A stretch of DNA of 64,000 nt from Prorocentrum cordatum (Eukaryota > Sar > Dinophyceae > Prorocentrales > Prorocentraceae): contig CAUYUJ010000758.1 of assembly GCA_963575745.1 (NCBI GenBank), forward strand, positions 261,979 to 325,978. The letters are read 5' to 3'. The position numbers were made by a program, and so were the translations under genes. Under the pieces are notes generated by a model. That model saw only the letters and a program-made list of their open reading frames with translations, did no database searches and was not told the origin of the DNA. Below are positions 11,935 to 21,709 of the stretch, in pieces (position 1 is the stretch's first letter; every line of letters starts with the position of its first letter).

Positions 11935-12095
11935 TTAGGTGGGGCATGTCCTCCTACAGGCGGGTTGTGTAAGACAAGCGACATATGGTCAAAAATTATG
12001 CAAAGCTAATCAACAAGAGTCGAAAATCGTCCCCAGACTATTTTCTGACTAGTTTTGAATTTTCCTCCTGTAAAAAAGGGACATGCCCGACGTAA
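11935..12095. mobile_element. 161-bp MITE, copy 1, with 8-bp target duplication
   Basis: The terminal inverted repeats are TTAGGTGGGGCATGTCC on the left and TTACGTCGGGCATGTCC read inward from the right. ATCTAGAC is present immediately outside both ends (11927-11934 and 12096-12103). An 8-bp duplication is typical of hAT-type elements, so this is inferred to be a non-autonomous hAT-like MITE. Related copies lie at 48924-49088 and 52823-52980. There is no coding capacity. Confidence 0.8.
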
Positions 12096-12107
12096 ATCTA
12101 GACAACC

Positions 12108-12180
12108 AACAAACCAACCCAACTGCCACCCTGCCGACCGACCAACCATGCAACCAACCCACCCACCCACCCAACCAACG
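12108..12180. repeat. CCAACCAACCCACC simple repeat
   Basis: A short CAACC/CACC microsatellite directly beside the MITE. Confidence 0.8.
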
Positions 12181-12189
12181 CAGCCGTGC

Positions 12190-12378
12190 AGACAACCAGA
12201 AAGGGGGGGACCGGCGGAGGAGGGCGAAGCCTTCCACCAACTCAGCTCGGACATGCACCCCTTTTGGCACGCTCGCATTTTCTGTCCGCGAGCTACCGTA
12301 CTCGGCATCAAATTCATCAGGGCCTGATGTCAGGCCTCGTCTATGCCCTGCAACAACACCAATGCCTATTGAGTAAAT
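12190..12378 (-). CDS. Possible exon, unknown protein (partial)
   Basis: On the minus strand, just after a boundary carrying the shared intron-end sequence (12379-12414), the reading LTSGPDEFDAEYGSSRTENA then PKGVHVRAELVEGFA is open and not low-complexity. A canonical-looking acceptor, TTGTTGCAG followed by GGCATAG, lies near 12345. No family is recognised and no downstream exon was found, since the MITE begins at 12095. The call is tentative. Confidence 0.25.
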
Positions 12379-12414
12379 GTCCGCCACCGTGCCTCTGGGC
12401 ACGGAGTGGGCGTG
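12379..12414 (-). repeat. Shared intron-end sequence (introner-like terminal repeat), site a
   Basis: GTCCGCCACCGTGCC, then TCTGGGCACGGAGTGGGCGTG, closely matches 14609-14645 and partly matches 15875-15926, 16866-16892 and 45700-45766. It contains a small hairpin (GTGCC..GGCAC). On the minus strand it would be the 3' end of an intervening sequence. Confidence 0.6.
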
Positions 12415-12419
12415 TCTTC

Positions 12420-12600
12420 AGTCCTGGACCTCAGTCCTTAGTCCTGAGGAGTCGTTAAGGAGCCTCAGCACTGGAGCCTGATCCCAGGTCCTCAGTCCCC
12501 AGTTCTCAATCCTGGAGACTGGATCCTCAGTCCTCAGTCCTCAGTTCTGAAGAGTCTTGGCCCAATCCCTGGAGCCTCAGCCCTCAATCTTGAGGAGTCT
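12420..12600. repeat. CCTCAGTCCT degenerate repeat
   Basis: About ten imperfect copies of a CCTCAGTCCTNAG unit. Confidence 0.8.
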
Positions 12601-12689
12601 CCGAGGAGCCTGGGCCCCGAGATCCCCCAAATCTGCCAGGGCTTGTCGCGCGCCCGCTGGGCTCCCCCGTGGCTCGTCGCGTGATTTTG

Positions 12690-13235
12690 TCGACCCCGGG
12701 GCGTCCCCAGGACGGGCCAAGAGAGCCACACGAGGCCCCCGAGACGGTCCAGGAGGGCCCCAAGTCGCCGAAAGCTCGTTCCAAGACGCCCAAGACGGCC
12801 TTACGATGGCCTAAGAGGCCTCCCAGACGAGGCCTCCAAGAGGCCTCCCATCACTGACTCTCCGTAGGTTTATGCAGATTGTTGGCGTTCTCACCTGTTC
12901 TTTTTCCGACGCTCCAAGACGGCCCAAGATGCCCCCAAGACCAACCCAAGTCGGCCCACGAGGTCTCCAAGGCCCCAAGACGGCCCAAGAGGCGCCCAAG
13001 ACGGCCCAAGAGGACCCCAAGACGGCCCCAGAATGGGCCAAAGAGAAGGAACACGGACACGAAAATCCGAGACTTCCGCCCCAAGATGCCCCCATGAGGC
13101 CCCAAGAGGCGCCCAAGAGGCCTCTCAAGAGGCGCCCAAGAGGCCCAAAAAGGGCACCAGGAGACCCCAAAACGGCTCCCAAGAGGCCTCAAAACTGCCT
13201 TCAAGAGGCCCCCGAGAGGCCTCCCACGAGATCCC
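12690..13235 (+). repeat. CCAAGACGGCC / CCAAGAGGCC degenerate array
   Basis: Dozens of 9-12 bp units alternate AAGACGGCC and AAGAGGCCC. A short AT-richer island (~12860-12910, ending TTCCGACGCTCC) also recurs inside the arrays at 15.4 and 15.68 kb. Confidence 0.85.
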
Positions 13236-13384
13236 AACGAACATCCGGTAGACTTCATACCCATAGTCCAGGCAGGTTTGCAGGATGGGCCGAAGGCCAT
13301 TAGATACACTGGCATGGCTCTACATGTCGAGGTCATTCGGACATGGGAGTCCAGACTTGGAGTGGGCTGATTCCAAGTCTCGAA

Positions 13385-14608
13385 TCAATGATGGACATCG
13401 ACGGCCAGGTCAATCGAGATTGGAGCCTCGTCTGTCGCGTGGTCGGACGGATGATGGCCGTCGGTCGGATCCACATTGTTGTCATTCGAGTCATCCTGGA
13501 CCATGTCGGCCGGAATTGGTGCCGCGTCTGATGGGTGATCGGTCTGGAGCTGGTCATCGGCCACGTCTAGTGGGTCATTCGCGTGGCTGGTCGGATCTGC
13601 AGCGGCCGGGATGGCGTCGGCTTCGCAGCGGCTGGCGAGGCGATTTCGCCAGCGCAGGAGCGAAGCCCCACCACAGGCTACCCCAACACAGCAGACCACA
13701 CTGATGATGACGACAATGGCTAGATTGGTTGATGCTTCGGCGTCACCCTGACTGGATAGCGCAGACACCTCGGTGAGTGCGCTCGCCTCGGAAGTGGTAT
13801 CCGTCAGCACAGCGAGGCTCTCCACCGTCAGATCGTAGCTCAATCCTTGGCTCTGCAAGCTGGCCGACACCGCCTCCTGCATCACAGAAGTGATGCTGTC
13901 GGCAGTCAGCACTGCAACTATGTCCGAGCTGGACGTGCCAGTGGCATCATCTCCCCTAGGAGTTGTGATCTCGTAACTTACCTCCACGGAGCCAACCGCG
14001 GTGGTGAGAACCCGCTGCGGCACTGCCGGCAATGCAAGCCTCCTAACAACGCTCATTGTCACAGACACCTGGTCTTTCTTTACTCCTACCGTATTGGCGA
14101 TGCCCTCTGCAACTGCTACTCCAGTCTTTGTGTCACTCACGAAGGCTGCGGGATCGGATACGACGAGCGTCATCAATCCTTTGGTCACTGTAACCTCTGA
14201 GAAAATCGTGGATGAGGCAATGGTGGTTCTTGAGGTGCCAATGGTCACTGTCACGGTGGTGCTGATGGTTGCGCTTGTGCTGCTATGAGCGGTACTGCTG
14301 GTCCCTGGAATAAAGCCGGCGTCTGTGGCACTCGTCGTCGAGATGCTTATGAACGTACTCGAAGCCACCTCGCTCGACATGGTCTCGGATGTCGCCAGCG
14401 ATGTGATCGAGGTGGCGCTGGTCGAGATGCTGGTGCTGCTAGCCGTGTCGGTCTCCGACGCGTCGGTCTCCGACGTGCCGGTTGTGGCGCTCGTCGAGAA
14501 GCTGGAGCTGCTAGCCGTGTCGGTCTCCGACGTGCCGGTTGTGGCGCTCGTCGAGATGCTTGTGGTGCTGGTGCCGGTCGTCGTGAGGACACCGATGCAG
14601 ATGTACCG
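13385..14608 (-). CDS. Mucin-like membrane protein, 3' exon (Thr/Ser-rich stalk, conserved domain, TM segment)
   Basis: The exon opens with RYICIGVLTTT, the conserved end of the Cys-domain repeat encoded in the upstream exon (15927-16866). Next comes ~120 residues of Thr/Ser-rich linker with several near-identical SISTSAT..TSETDTASS units. A folded-looking segment follows (TLVVSDPAAFVSDTKTGVAV, then AEGIANTVGV and VSVTMSVVRR), of a type I recall in many dinoflagellate surface proteins just before a membrane helix. A hydrophobic helix (NLAIVVIISVVCCVGVACGG, ~13.64-13.73 kb) and a basic RWRNR stop-transfer precede an acidic tail ending at 13385. The inferred topology is an extracellular, probably O-glycosylated stalk with one TM helix. 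The ligand or function is unknown. The exon start is inferred from the paralogous repeat. Confidence 0.65.
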   Translation of the reverse strand, partial: RYICIGVLTTTGTSTTSISTSATTGTSETDTASSSSFSTSATTGTSETDASETDTASSTSISTSATSITSLATSETMSSEVASSTFISISTTSATDAGFIPGTSSTAHSSTSATISTTVTVTIGTSRTTIASSTIFSEVTVTKGLMTLVVSDPAAFVSDTKTGVAVAEGIANTVGVKKDQVSVTMSVVRRLALPAVPQRVLTTAVGSVEVSYEITTPRGDDATGTSSSDIVAVLTADSITSVMQEAVSASLQSQGLSYDLTVESLAVLTDTTSEASALTEVSALSSQGDAEASTNLAIVVIISVVCCVGVACGGASLLRWRNRLASRCEADAIPAAADPTSHANDPLDVADDQLQTDHPSDAAPIPADMVQDDSNDNNVDPTDGHHPSDHATDEAPISIDLAVDVHH

Positions 14609-15926
14609 GTCCGCCACTGTGCCGCCCGGCACGCTGAGGCGTGGTAGAATGCCAGGTGCTGTCTGCCGGGGTCCGTGTCGTCTTTTTGAAAGGACAGCCC
14701 GCCTCCTGGGTCGCACCCAGCCGCGAGCACCGCCACCTCTTCCCGATGCTCCCTGGGATGCCTCACACCTCCCTGGCGCTCGCCAAGGCGTCCCAAATGC
14801 CCAAGATGGCTTCCAAGACGAACCTGAGAGGCCACTGAGGCCGCCAAGATGGCCCAAGATGCCTCCAAGACGGCCCAAGGTAGCCCAAAGATAGCCCCAG
14901 GACCGCCCAAGAGAGCCCCAAAGCAGGCCAAGAGGGCTCCAAGGAAGCCTCTAGCAAGGCACGACGGAGCCCATACCACTGTTTCTCTTAGGCTGTTTGA
15001 AAGATTACCGCATTCTCTCCTTTTCGAACTTCCGTTGGCTCAAGACGGCCCAAGAAGCCTCCAATATGGCCCCACGACGGTCCAAGACGGCCTCAAGATA
15101 GCCCAAGAGACTTCAAAGCCGGCCTCGAGACAGCCCAAGAGGGCCTCAGGCTGGCCCTGAATGGCCTCCTGAGGGACCCAAGACGGCCTAGGAGGACCCC
15201 TTGACGGTCTCAGACGGCCCCACGACGGCCCCTAAGTAACCCCCTAGACGGTCACGAAGACCTCAAGATGGCTTCAAGACGGCCTAAGAGGCCGTCGAGG
15301 CGTCCCAAGAGAGCACCAAGAGCCTTCCCAAGAAGGCCTCGAGAGGAAAAAACATTGACTTTCGTTTGGTCTTTCATGTTGCTCGGGGTCTCGCCATTTC
15401 GAGCTTCCGACATCCAAGACGACCCAAGAGGCCACCAGGAATGCCCTAAGACAGCCCAAGAGGCCCCCAAGAGGCTCTAAGATGGCTCCAAAACTGTCCA
15501 AGAGGCGCCCATGAGGCGCCCAAGAGGGCCCCAAGACGGCCCCAACAAGGGCCCAAGAGGGCTCAGGAGGCCCCAAGAGGGACAAACGAGGCCCCCAAGA
15601 GGGCCCCGGGAGGCAGAAACCATTGATTCCCCTTTCCTTTGTCATTGTTTTTGTTTTGCTCTTGCCTTTTCGAACTTCCGACGCTCCACGACGGCCCAAA
15701 AGACCGCCACTCCCCCGAGACGGCTCAAGAGGCCACACGAGAACTCCGAGACGGCTCAAGAGGGTTCCTAGACCCAAGAGGTGCCCAAGACTGCCCAAGA
15801 GGGCCCCAAGAAGGGCCCAAGAGGGAGAACACGCGCAACAAATCCCAGCACGCCCCCTTGCCTTCTCGAACAGCTGCCGCCCAGAATGTTGCGCTGGTAG
15901 GGTGGCGGAATTGCCGGAGGCAGCTG
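14609..15926 (-). mobile_element. 1.3-kb intervening sequence with inverted, shared ends (introner-like)
   Basis: Joining 15927 to 14608 or 14607 restores the repeat's DYRYIC reading, so this segment is inferred to be an intron. Its minus-strand 5' end reads CAGCTGCCTCCGGCAATTCC, then GCCACCCTACC. Its 3' end, reverse complemented, reads GTCCGCCACTGTGCCGCC, giving imperfect inverted ends. The 5' end also matches the start of the intervening sequence in a second gene at 45700-45766. The interior (14.78-15.86 kb) is mostly the CCAAGACGGCC array. The boundaries needed to restore the frame are not GT-AG, as reported for some dinoflagellate introns. Confidence 0.55.
14780..15860 (+). repeat. CCAAGACGGCC array within the inferred intron
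   Basis: This is a long degenerate 9-12 bp array. AT-richer islands at ~14.99-15.03, 15.35-15.41 and 15.62-15.68 kb each end in a CGAACTTCCG- or CGAGCTTCCG-type phrase followed by ..CAAGACG or ..CACGACG, giving a loose ~300-bp higher-order spacing. Confidence 0.8.
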
Positions 15927-16866
15927 GATAATCTGTGTCAGGCTCGGCGGTGTCAGAGCTAGAGTCTGCGAAAAATACCTGTGTGGTGGAGGTCTTATAC
16001 ACGCAGGTGAACGGGAAGCCAGCGCCTGTAAAATCTGATGTCCCAGCGGATGTAAGATTGACGGACGCCATGGCTGCCCCAAAACACTCTGTCGCTCTCG
16101 TCACGTCCTGCATGCCAGCCTCGTAGCAAGTCTGGCCAGCCGGAAGTAACGTGTATTCCTGTTGGGCAGCTGCAGTGGATGTGGCAGTCGTGGTCGTTAT
16201 GCTCATCGTGGAGCTGAGGGTAACGGATGTACTTGTGAACGTTCCAGAAACAGTCTCGCTCGACGAAGTCCCGCTAGTCGGCGTGGTGGTGCTGCTAGCA
16301 GTGTCGGTCTCCGACGTGCTGGATGTGGCGCTCGTCGAGATGCTTGTGGTGCTGGTGCCGGTCGTCGTGAGGACACCGATGCAGATGTACCGGTAGTCTG
16401 CGTTGGGCTCGGCGTTTTCAGAGCTAGAGTCTGCGAAAAATACCTTCGCGATCGATGTCTTATACACGCAGGTGAACGGGAAGCCAGTGCCTGTAAAATC
16501 TGTTGTCCCAGCGGATGTAAGATTGACGAACGCCATGGCTGCCCCAAAACACACTGAAACGCTCGTCACGTCCTGCATGCCGGCCTCGTAACAAGTCTGG
16601 CCAGCCGGAAGTAACGTGTAGTCCACGTATGAGGTGGTCGTGGCTGTCAGTAACGCCGATGAGCTGGAGGTGCTGCTCGCGGTAGTGGCTGTCGTGGTCG
16701 TGGTCGTCCCCGTCACCGTCGATGTGGCGGTGGTCGTGTAGTCCGTCCCGACGCAGATGAACTGGTAGTCGCTGGAACCCTTGGTTTGTTCGCCGGTTGC
16801 TTGAGAAAAAAACAGCGTGTCCGCGCTGGTCTCGAGGACGCAGCTGATGCCGAACGCCGTGCCTGG
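15927..16866 (-). CDS. Mucin-like membrane protein, 5' exon (Cys-domain repeats with Thr-rich linkers), partial
   Basis: Two full copies and one partial copy of a ~85-residue domain are seen. The domain runs YTLLPAGQTCYEAGMQDVT, then CFGAAMA.VNLTSAGT.DFTG, FPFTCVYKTS, VFFADSSS, and DYRYICIGVL. Cys residues sit at fixed places. TTT/TST linkers (GTTTTTTATTASSTSSSS-type) separate the copies. The partial first copy starts at GISCVLETSADTLFF, right after a shared intron-end sequence at 16866-16892, so further 5' exons are probably missing from view. The two full copies are ~90% identical in DNA, offset 465 bp. The exon ends in DTDY at 15927, where the reading departs from the paralogous repeat. 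No signal peptide is visible. The inferred role is a secreted or surface glycoprotein; the substrate or partner is unknown. Confidence 0.65.
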
Positions 16867-16892
16867 AATCCGCCGCCGTGCCCTCTGGCAGG
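16866..16892 (-). repeat. Shared intron-end sequence, site d
   Basis: AATCCGCCGCCGTGCC, then CTCTGGCAGG, resembles sites a and b (GTCCGCCACYGTGCC, then KCTGGGCACG). On the minus strand it directly precedes the point where the partial Cys-domain repeat begins. No matching 5' partner was found upstream on the minus strand. Confidence 0.45.
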
Positions 16893-17220
16893 CTTTGGCC
16901 GAACAAGGAAGAGAAATGCAGCTGCTGTCCGTCGGGCTGGTGACAGATGTACTGCCGTTTTTTTGATTGGCCTGGCGGGCTGTGCGAGGAGTGCATGCGA
17001 TGCATCGCGGTCGCCCCCCCTCTCTCTTCCTCCTTTCTCTCCCAACATAGTCCGCTGGCACAACAGAAAACAAGACGGATGTGCTGTCGTCTTGGCATGG
17101 TTAAAGACGGGGCCTTAAAGGCGAAAGTGTCGTCTTGGCATGCCGTGCGGGTCTGTCGTGATCTGCGTGCGTCTGCGCGTGCTCGGCTGCGCGGAGTCTG
17201 TGCGCGTGGCTCGGCTGCGT
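16893..17220. other. No clear feature; probable intron or upstream sequence of the mucin-like gene
   Basis: The minus frame stays open to 17073 with an ATG, but the sequence past 16866 loses the domain pattern and holds a Thr/Ser then Arg-rich reading. It is probably not coding. Confidence 0.4.
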
Positions 17221-17227
17221 GCCGCGA

Positions 17228-17330
17228 GTGTATGTATGTATGTATGTATGTATGTATGTATGTATGTATGTATGTATGTATGTATGTATGTATGTATGTG
17301 TATATATATATACATATATATACACTTTTT
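17228..17330. repeat. (TATG)n then (TA)n microsatellite
   Basis: About 17 TATG units at 17229-17298, followed by TATATATACATATATATACA. Confidence 0.95.
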
Positions 17331-17594
17331 TTTGTAGACCTGGCCGCGTCCGTTCCATGACGTCGCCAGCTTGCGACAGTCACGCACCCGTGTTGGCGGG
17401 CATGTTGTGTGATCCCTCTCGGGAGCCCTCGGGGAAGCCCTCGGAATCCCAACGTGGCTGGTGTAACCCCACGCTGGCCCGGTGACCCAGCGGGGCTGGT
17501 GTGATCCCGTCTTAAACATGACCACCGCTCCAGTACAGAGCCCTTGTGACGCCAACAAAATGGACGGCGCCCTGTTTTGACCTGTGCATGCGTG

Positions 17595-17631
17595 CAATGT
17601 GTGTTTGATGTGTGGTGTGTATGATGTGTGA

Positions 17632-17712
<81 letters not shown>

Positions 17713-17735
17713 GTATGTCTGTGTGTGTGTGCTGT
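17595..17735. repeat. (TG)n microsatellite
   Basis: Uninterrupted TG dinucleotides at ~17633-17706, with TGTG-rich shoulders. Confidence 0.95.
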
Positions 17736-17849
17736 GTTTGATGTGTGACTTGCGCTGCGCGTGTGTGGTAAAAACTGTAGTCGTGGTTTGTGCGAGGGTG
17801 CACACAAGCTATGTGATTGAGCCGTTTCGATGGATATATTGACGGCGTC

Positions 17850-18510
17850 ACCGGCCGTCTTGAAGACCCTGGGGGCGCTTTTGGGCGCTCTTGGTCTATC
17901 TTTGACCAAGCTGGGACGTTTTGGGGGTCCTCTGGGGAGCGCTTCGTGGATGTGTTGGACCGTCTAAGAGACCTTCGAGACCGAAGCCAACACGATGTTG
18001 ATTCAGAGTGCCCTCCAAAACAATAACATTATATAGACACGTGCTGCTTGGGCCCCCCACGGGGGAGGTCGAGTTCACGCCACGGTGCAGTTCAGCAAGC
18101 GGTTTGAATTGAGGTGGGTCATGAACTCGACCTCATCTTCGTCCGCAGGGAGGACGAGGGGGGAGGAAAAGCAGGAAAAGGTTGAAATGGAGAGGACGAA
18201 CACAAGGAGGAAAAAACCTTTTTCAGGGGCGGGTGAGACTCCCGAAGGCCTCTTGGGGGCTACTGAGTGGCCGTTTGGGCCTATGGAAAGCGTGTTGGGG
18301 GCCTCTAGGGCCGTCTGAAGGGGCTCCGTCTGACGCCTTTGGAGGCCGTCTGTGGCGCCTGTCTAGGCCGTCTTGCTGCCCTCTTGTAGTGCGTCGCACC
18401 GTCTTGGGGCCTTCTTGAGGTCCTGTTGGGTCGATTTGGGTCCCCCTTTGGGGGCCTCGCAGGCATGTAATTTGGAAGCCCCTTGGACCGTCTTTGGCGG
18501 TCGGAGGCCC
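17850..18510 (-). repeat. GGCCGTCTTGGGG arrays (reverse orientation of the CCAAGACGGCC family)
   Basis: 17855-17985 and 18240-18500 contain GGCCGTCT, GGGGGCCTC and CTTGGGGCC phrases at ~12-bp spacing. 18000-18230 between them shows no feature. Confidence 0.7.
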
Positions 18511-18579
18511 AAAAAGGTGCGAATTGCATCTCATTCAACATGCTGGCCAGCGTGGACCCCAAGTCATATTTCTAGAAGT

Positions 18580-18591
18580 ATATGCGGTGCA

Positions 18592-18623
<32 letters not shown>

Positions 18624-18690
18624 ATATATATATATAGTATGAGATAAATTGTGCAATATATGTGGTGCAATGTATGCTGTGCAATTCACT
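18580..18690. repeat. (TA)n with flanking TGTGGTGCAATRTATG units
   Basis: The TA dinucleotide core at ~18592-18640 sits inside a few copies of the 15-bp TGTGGTGCAAT repeat that is abundant at 23.26 kb. Confidence 0.85.
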
Positions 18691-18704
18691 TGCCGAACTT
18701 GAAG

Positions 18705-18776
18705 TTGTCAACTCCACTGCTCGCGCAATCATCCAACCCACCCACCCGCAACTTGGTTTGCAAAACCCATGCGGGA
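18705..18776 (+). repeat. ~70-bp dispersed repeat, copy 1
   Basis: GCTCGCGCAA.CATCC, CCCACCCACCCGCAAC and GGTTTGCAAAACCCATGCGG recur in the same order at 19769-19838. Confidence 0.75.
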
Positions 18777-18849
18777 CCGAGCACAAATATCGCTCCGGGG
18801 TCGTCTTGGAGCCCTCTGGGGCAAGTCAAGAGCGCCCCAAGAAGGCCGG

Positions 18850-19400
18850 AGAAGCAAGACGGCCGACGACGACGACGACGACGACGGCGGCGACGACGAC
18901 GACGCCGACGTCGACGACGAGGAAGACGACGACACCGACGCCGACTTCGACGACGAGGAAGACGACGACGTCGCCAACGAAGACGACGAGGAGGGAGGAG
19001 GGAGGACGACGACGGCGACAACGACGACGACGACGACAACGAGGGAGGAGGGAGGACGGCGACGACGCGAACGACGAAAAAGGAGGAAGAACGGCGACGC
19101 CGACCACGACAACGACGAGGGAGGAGGGAAGACGACGACGAGATGACGACGACAACGACGACGACGACGACGGCGACGAACTAGGAGGGACGACGACGAG
19201 ACGCCGACGACGGACGACGACGACGACGAGGGAGGAGGAGGAAGGACGACCACGGCGACAACGACGACGGACACGACCACGACGCCAAAGAGGACGACGA
19301 CGACGAACACGAGGAAAGACACAGGACGACGTAGGCGACGACGACGACGACGACGCGGGAGGAAGGAGGACGGCGACGACGACGACGACGACGCCGCAAG
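18850..19400. repeat. (GAC/ACG)n degenerate trinucleotide tract with GAGGGAGGAGGG interruptions
   Basis: About 550 bp of GACGAC sequence, punctuated every 60-80 bp by GAGGGAGGAGGGA. Asp- or Thr-rich readings are repeat artefacts. Confidence 0.9.
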
Positions 19401-19409
19401 AGCGTGCGC

Positions 19410-19800
19410 GCACGCTTTTGTTGAAAATCAGTGTTGCGAAACCCTGTGTGTTTGTATGTTTGGGAACTCGATGGCAAAATCCTCCCGACACCGAAAGTTT
19501 TAGGATTCTGGCATGCGCGCGCGACGACGCGCGCGTGTGCACTTCGTCCCATTTGTTGCAAGGGATTCGTGAAACAAATGTTATGTTATAATCGAAAATG
19601 TGACCGCACAGGGGGGGAACCCGGTTGGCCTGGGACATTGCGATTTCACATTTAGGATGGACATGTGGTCATAATCGTATGTGATTTACATACCCGACAG
19701 AGGGGGGCGATAACTCCGGGGAGGGGGGGGTAGAGTCTGTTCTCTTTTTAGAAAAAAGAATTTTGAAATTGTTCACCCAAGTGCTCGCGCAAACATCCCG
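19410..19800 (+). repeat. ~390-bp interspersed repeat, copy 1
   Basis: Shared with 21190-21590 in the same order: GTGTTGCGAAA, GACGACGCGCGCGTGTGCAC (part of a hairpin), TTTAGGATGGAC, GATAACYCCG, and a terminal hairpin around TTCTTT..AGAAAAGAA. A shorter third copy lies at 20355-20550. Confidence 0.7.
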
Positions 19801-19838
19801 CCCACCCACCCGCAACGGTTTGCAAACCCCATGCGGTG
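19769..19838 (+). repeat. ~70-bp dispersed repeat, copy 2
   Basis: Matches 18705-18776: GCTCGCGCAAACATCC, CCCACCCACCCGCAAC, GGTTTGCAAACCCCATGCGG. Confidence 0.75.
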
Positions 19839-19839
19839 G

Positions 19840-20350
19840 TGATTGCGAGTGGTTGGCGCTGGCTGGTGCATCTCTGCGGCCGCGACATCCCGCGCATGCA
19901 CGCGCGCGCAGCGGCCAGCTACTTTGGCGCAGCCGACGCAGCCGCGGTGGCGCTGACCGCGGGGCACCTCCCAGCGGGCAGTTCAATGCGAGTCGGCGAG
20001 TTGGGCGGGCGAAGTATCATGGCAACATCGACGACCGTAGACACGGTGATGCTAGTAGCGGTGCTGGTGACGACGCTGACAGCGACGACGGCACGGCCAG
20101 TGACGGCGCGGATGCTGATCGCGCCGGCGACGATGACGGCGTCCTCGCGTCGGCGACGCAAATTTTGGAAAAAAACTCCGTCATGCGCGCGGACGACGCG
20201 CGAGTGGCCCGCATGGTACGGTTTGACACGGACCGTGCCCACCCCCAGCACGCGCGCAAGGGTGTGCGAATGATGCCGGCAGGCGCGAGAGGCCCGTTGG
20301 CAGAACTCCACGCGAATTATAAAAAAAACACGGTTTTCTTAAAAAGTCGC
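19840..20350. other. GC-rich stretch without a supported gene
   Basis: Overlapping readings on both strands (up to 206 codons) lack any family motif. The right part (20.16-20.33 kb) includes GCGCGCGGACGACGCGCG, the hairpin motif of the neighbouring interspersed repeat. Confidence 0.45.
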
Positions 20351-20354
20351 AGGA

Positions 20355-20550
20355 GCGCGACGGCACGCTTGTTTGAAAACTGATGTTGCGAAACTAGTTG
20401 TTTGTTGTATGTATTTGGAAACTCGGTTTGGGAATCGCTACGAAAGCGCAACTTTTTCTACATATTTCGGCACGCGCGCGTGCGACATAGCGCGCGTGAG
20501 TTTCGCCCCGTGTTTTTCCAACGGGTTCTCGCGACGGCACGCGCGCAAGG
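20355..20550 (+). repeat. ~390-bp interspersed repeat, truncated copy
   Basis: GATGTTGCGAAACTAGTTG, then TGTATTTGGAAACTCG and a GCGCGCGTGCGACATAGCGC hairpin, parallel the first half of copies at 19.41 and 21.19 kb. Confidence 0.6.
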
Positions 20551-20807
20551 GCGCGCGATTGATCTCGACATCCGCGCGCGAAGCCGATTTGGTAGCATGT
20601 TCTGCAAATGTTGAAAAATCAATGTTCTTCTCGGTATAAAACCAAGTCACAACAACGCGCAGACTTTATTGTAACACATATAAATATTTCCCTACCTAGG
20701 CTCTGCCTAGAAGGGTTCTTACTCTCTAGCTTAAAGGGGCCGGGCAGTGGAAAGCGCCCCGGGCGGTTCCCCCAGTCCCCGCCCCGCGGTTCCCCCAGTC
20801 CCCTGGG

Positions 20808-21115
20808 AGCTTTAGCTTTAGCTTTAGCTTTAGCTTAGCTTCAGCTTAGCTTTAGCTTAACTTTAGCTTAGCTTTAGCTTAGCTTTAGCTTAGCTTTAGC
20901 TTAGCTTTAGTTTAGCGTTGGCTTAGCTTCAGCTTAGCTTCAGCTTAGCGTTAGGCTTAGCGCTAGCTTAGCTTCAGCTTAGCTTTAGCTTAGCTTCAGC
21001 TTAGTTTTAGCTTTAGCTTAGCTTTAGCTTAGCTGTAGCTCAGCTGTAGCTTAGCTTTAGCTTAGCTTTAGCTTAGCTTTAGTTTAGCTTTAGCTTAGCT
21101 GTAGCTTAGCTTTAC
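20808..21115. repeat. AGCTTTAGCTTA minisatellite
   Basis: About 25 copies of a 12-bp unit (AGCTTTAGCTTA), with CAGC and TGTAGC variants. Confidence 0.95.
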
Positions 21116-21189
21116 TGTTACTACTAATGCTGCATTCCTAGGGGCTCCACATCCTAGGTAGGGTCGCACAGGGCTAATTTTGTTTTTAT

Positions 21190-21590
21190 GTATAAAACAG
21201 TGTTGCGAAATCTTTTGTATTTACTTGTTGCACTCGATTTTGACATCCGGACGAAAACGAAGGTTGTTGAAGGATTTCGGAATGCGCGAAAGACGACGCG
21301 CGCGTGTGCACCTTGTCCAGTTTTTTGTTTGAAAAAAGGTTCTTGAACACTTTTGGTTTTTGATAAACGAGTGCGCGCACATAACACTTTTTGCAGAGGA
21401 TGGCGGGGGGGGGGCGGATACTGGCTTGGCTAGGGGGATGGCATGAGTTCATATTTAGGATGGACGATTGGGCAGAATCATATGCACATTTTAATTCGAA
21501 CAGGGGGACCGATAACCCCGTGGTGAGGGGGTGAGCCTATTTTCTTTCTAGAAAAGAAAGAACCTATGGGTGCAACCTTTTGTTTCACCT
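21190..21590 (+). repeat. ~390-bp interspersed repeat, copy 2
   Basis: Aligns with 19410-19800. The hairpin TTTCTTTCTAGAAAAGAAAG closes the right end at ~21540-21560. There are no coding features. Confidence 0.7.
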
Positions 21591-21709
21591 GACAACACTC
21601 CTCACCTCAACGCGAGGGGCGCACGGTTTGTAGGCTCCCGTGGGAGCCCATCAAGTCAGCCCCTACTGGAGCCCATCACGTCAGCCCCGAAGGAGCCAAC
21701 TCTCGCTGA

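Noticed and set aside
18662-19638. Asp/Thr/Arg-rich ORFs of 177-309 codons
   Set aside because: Readings of the GAC/ACG tract on both strands.
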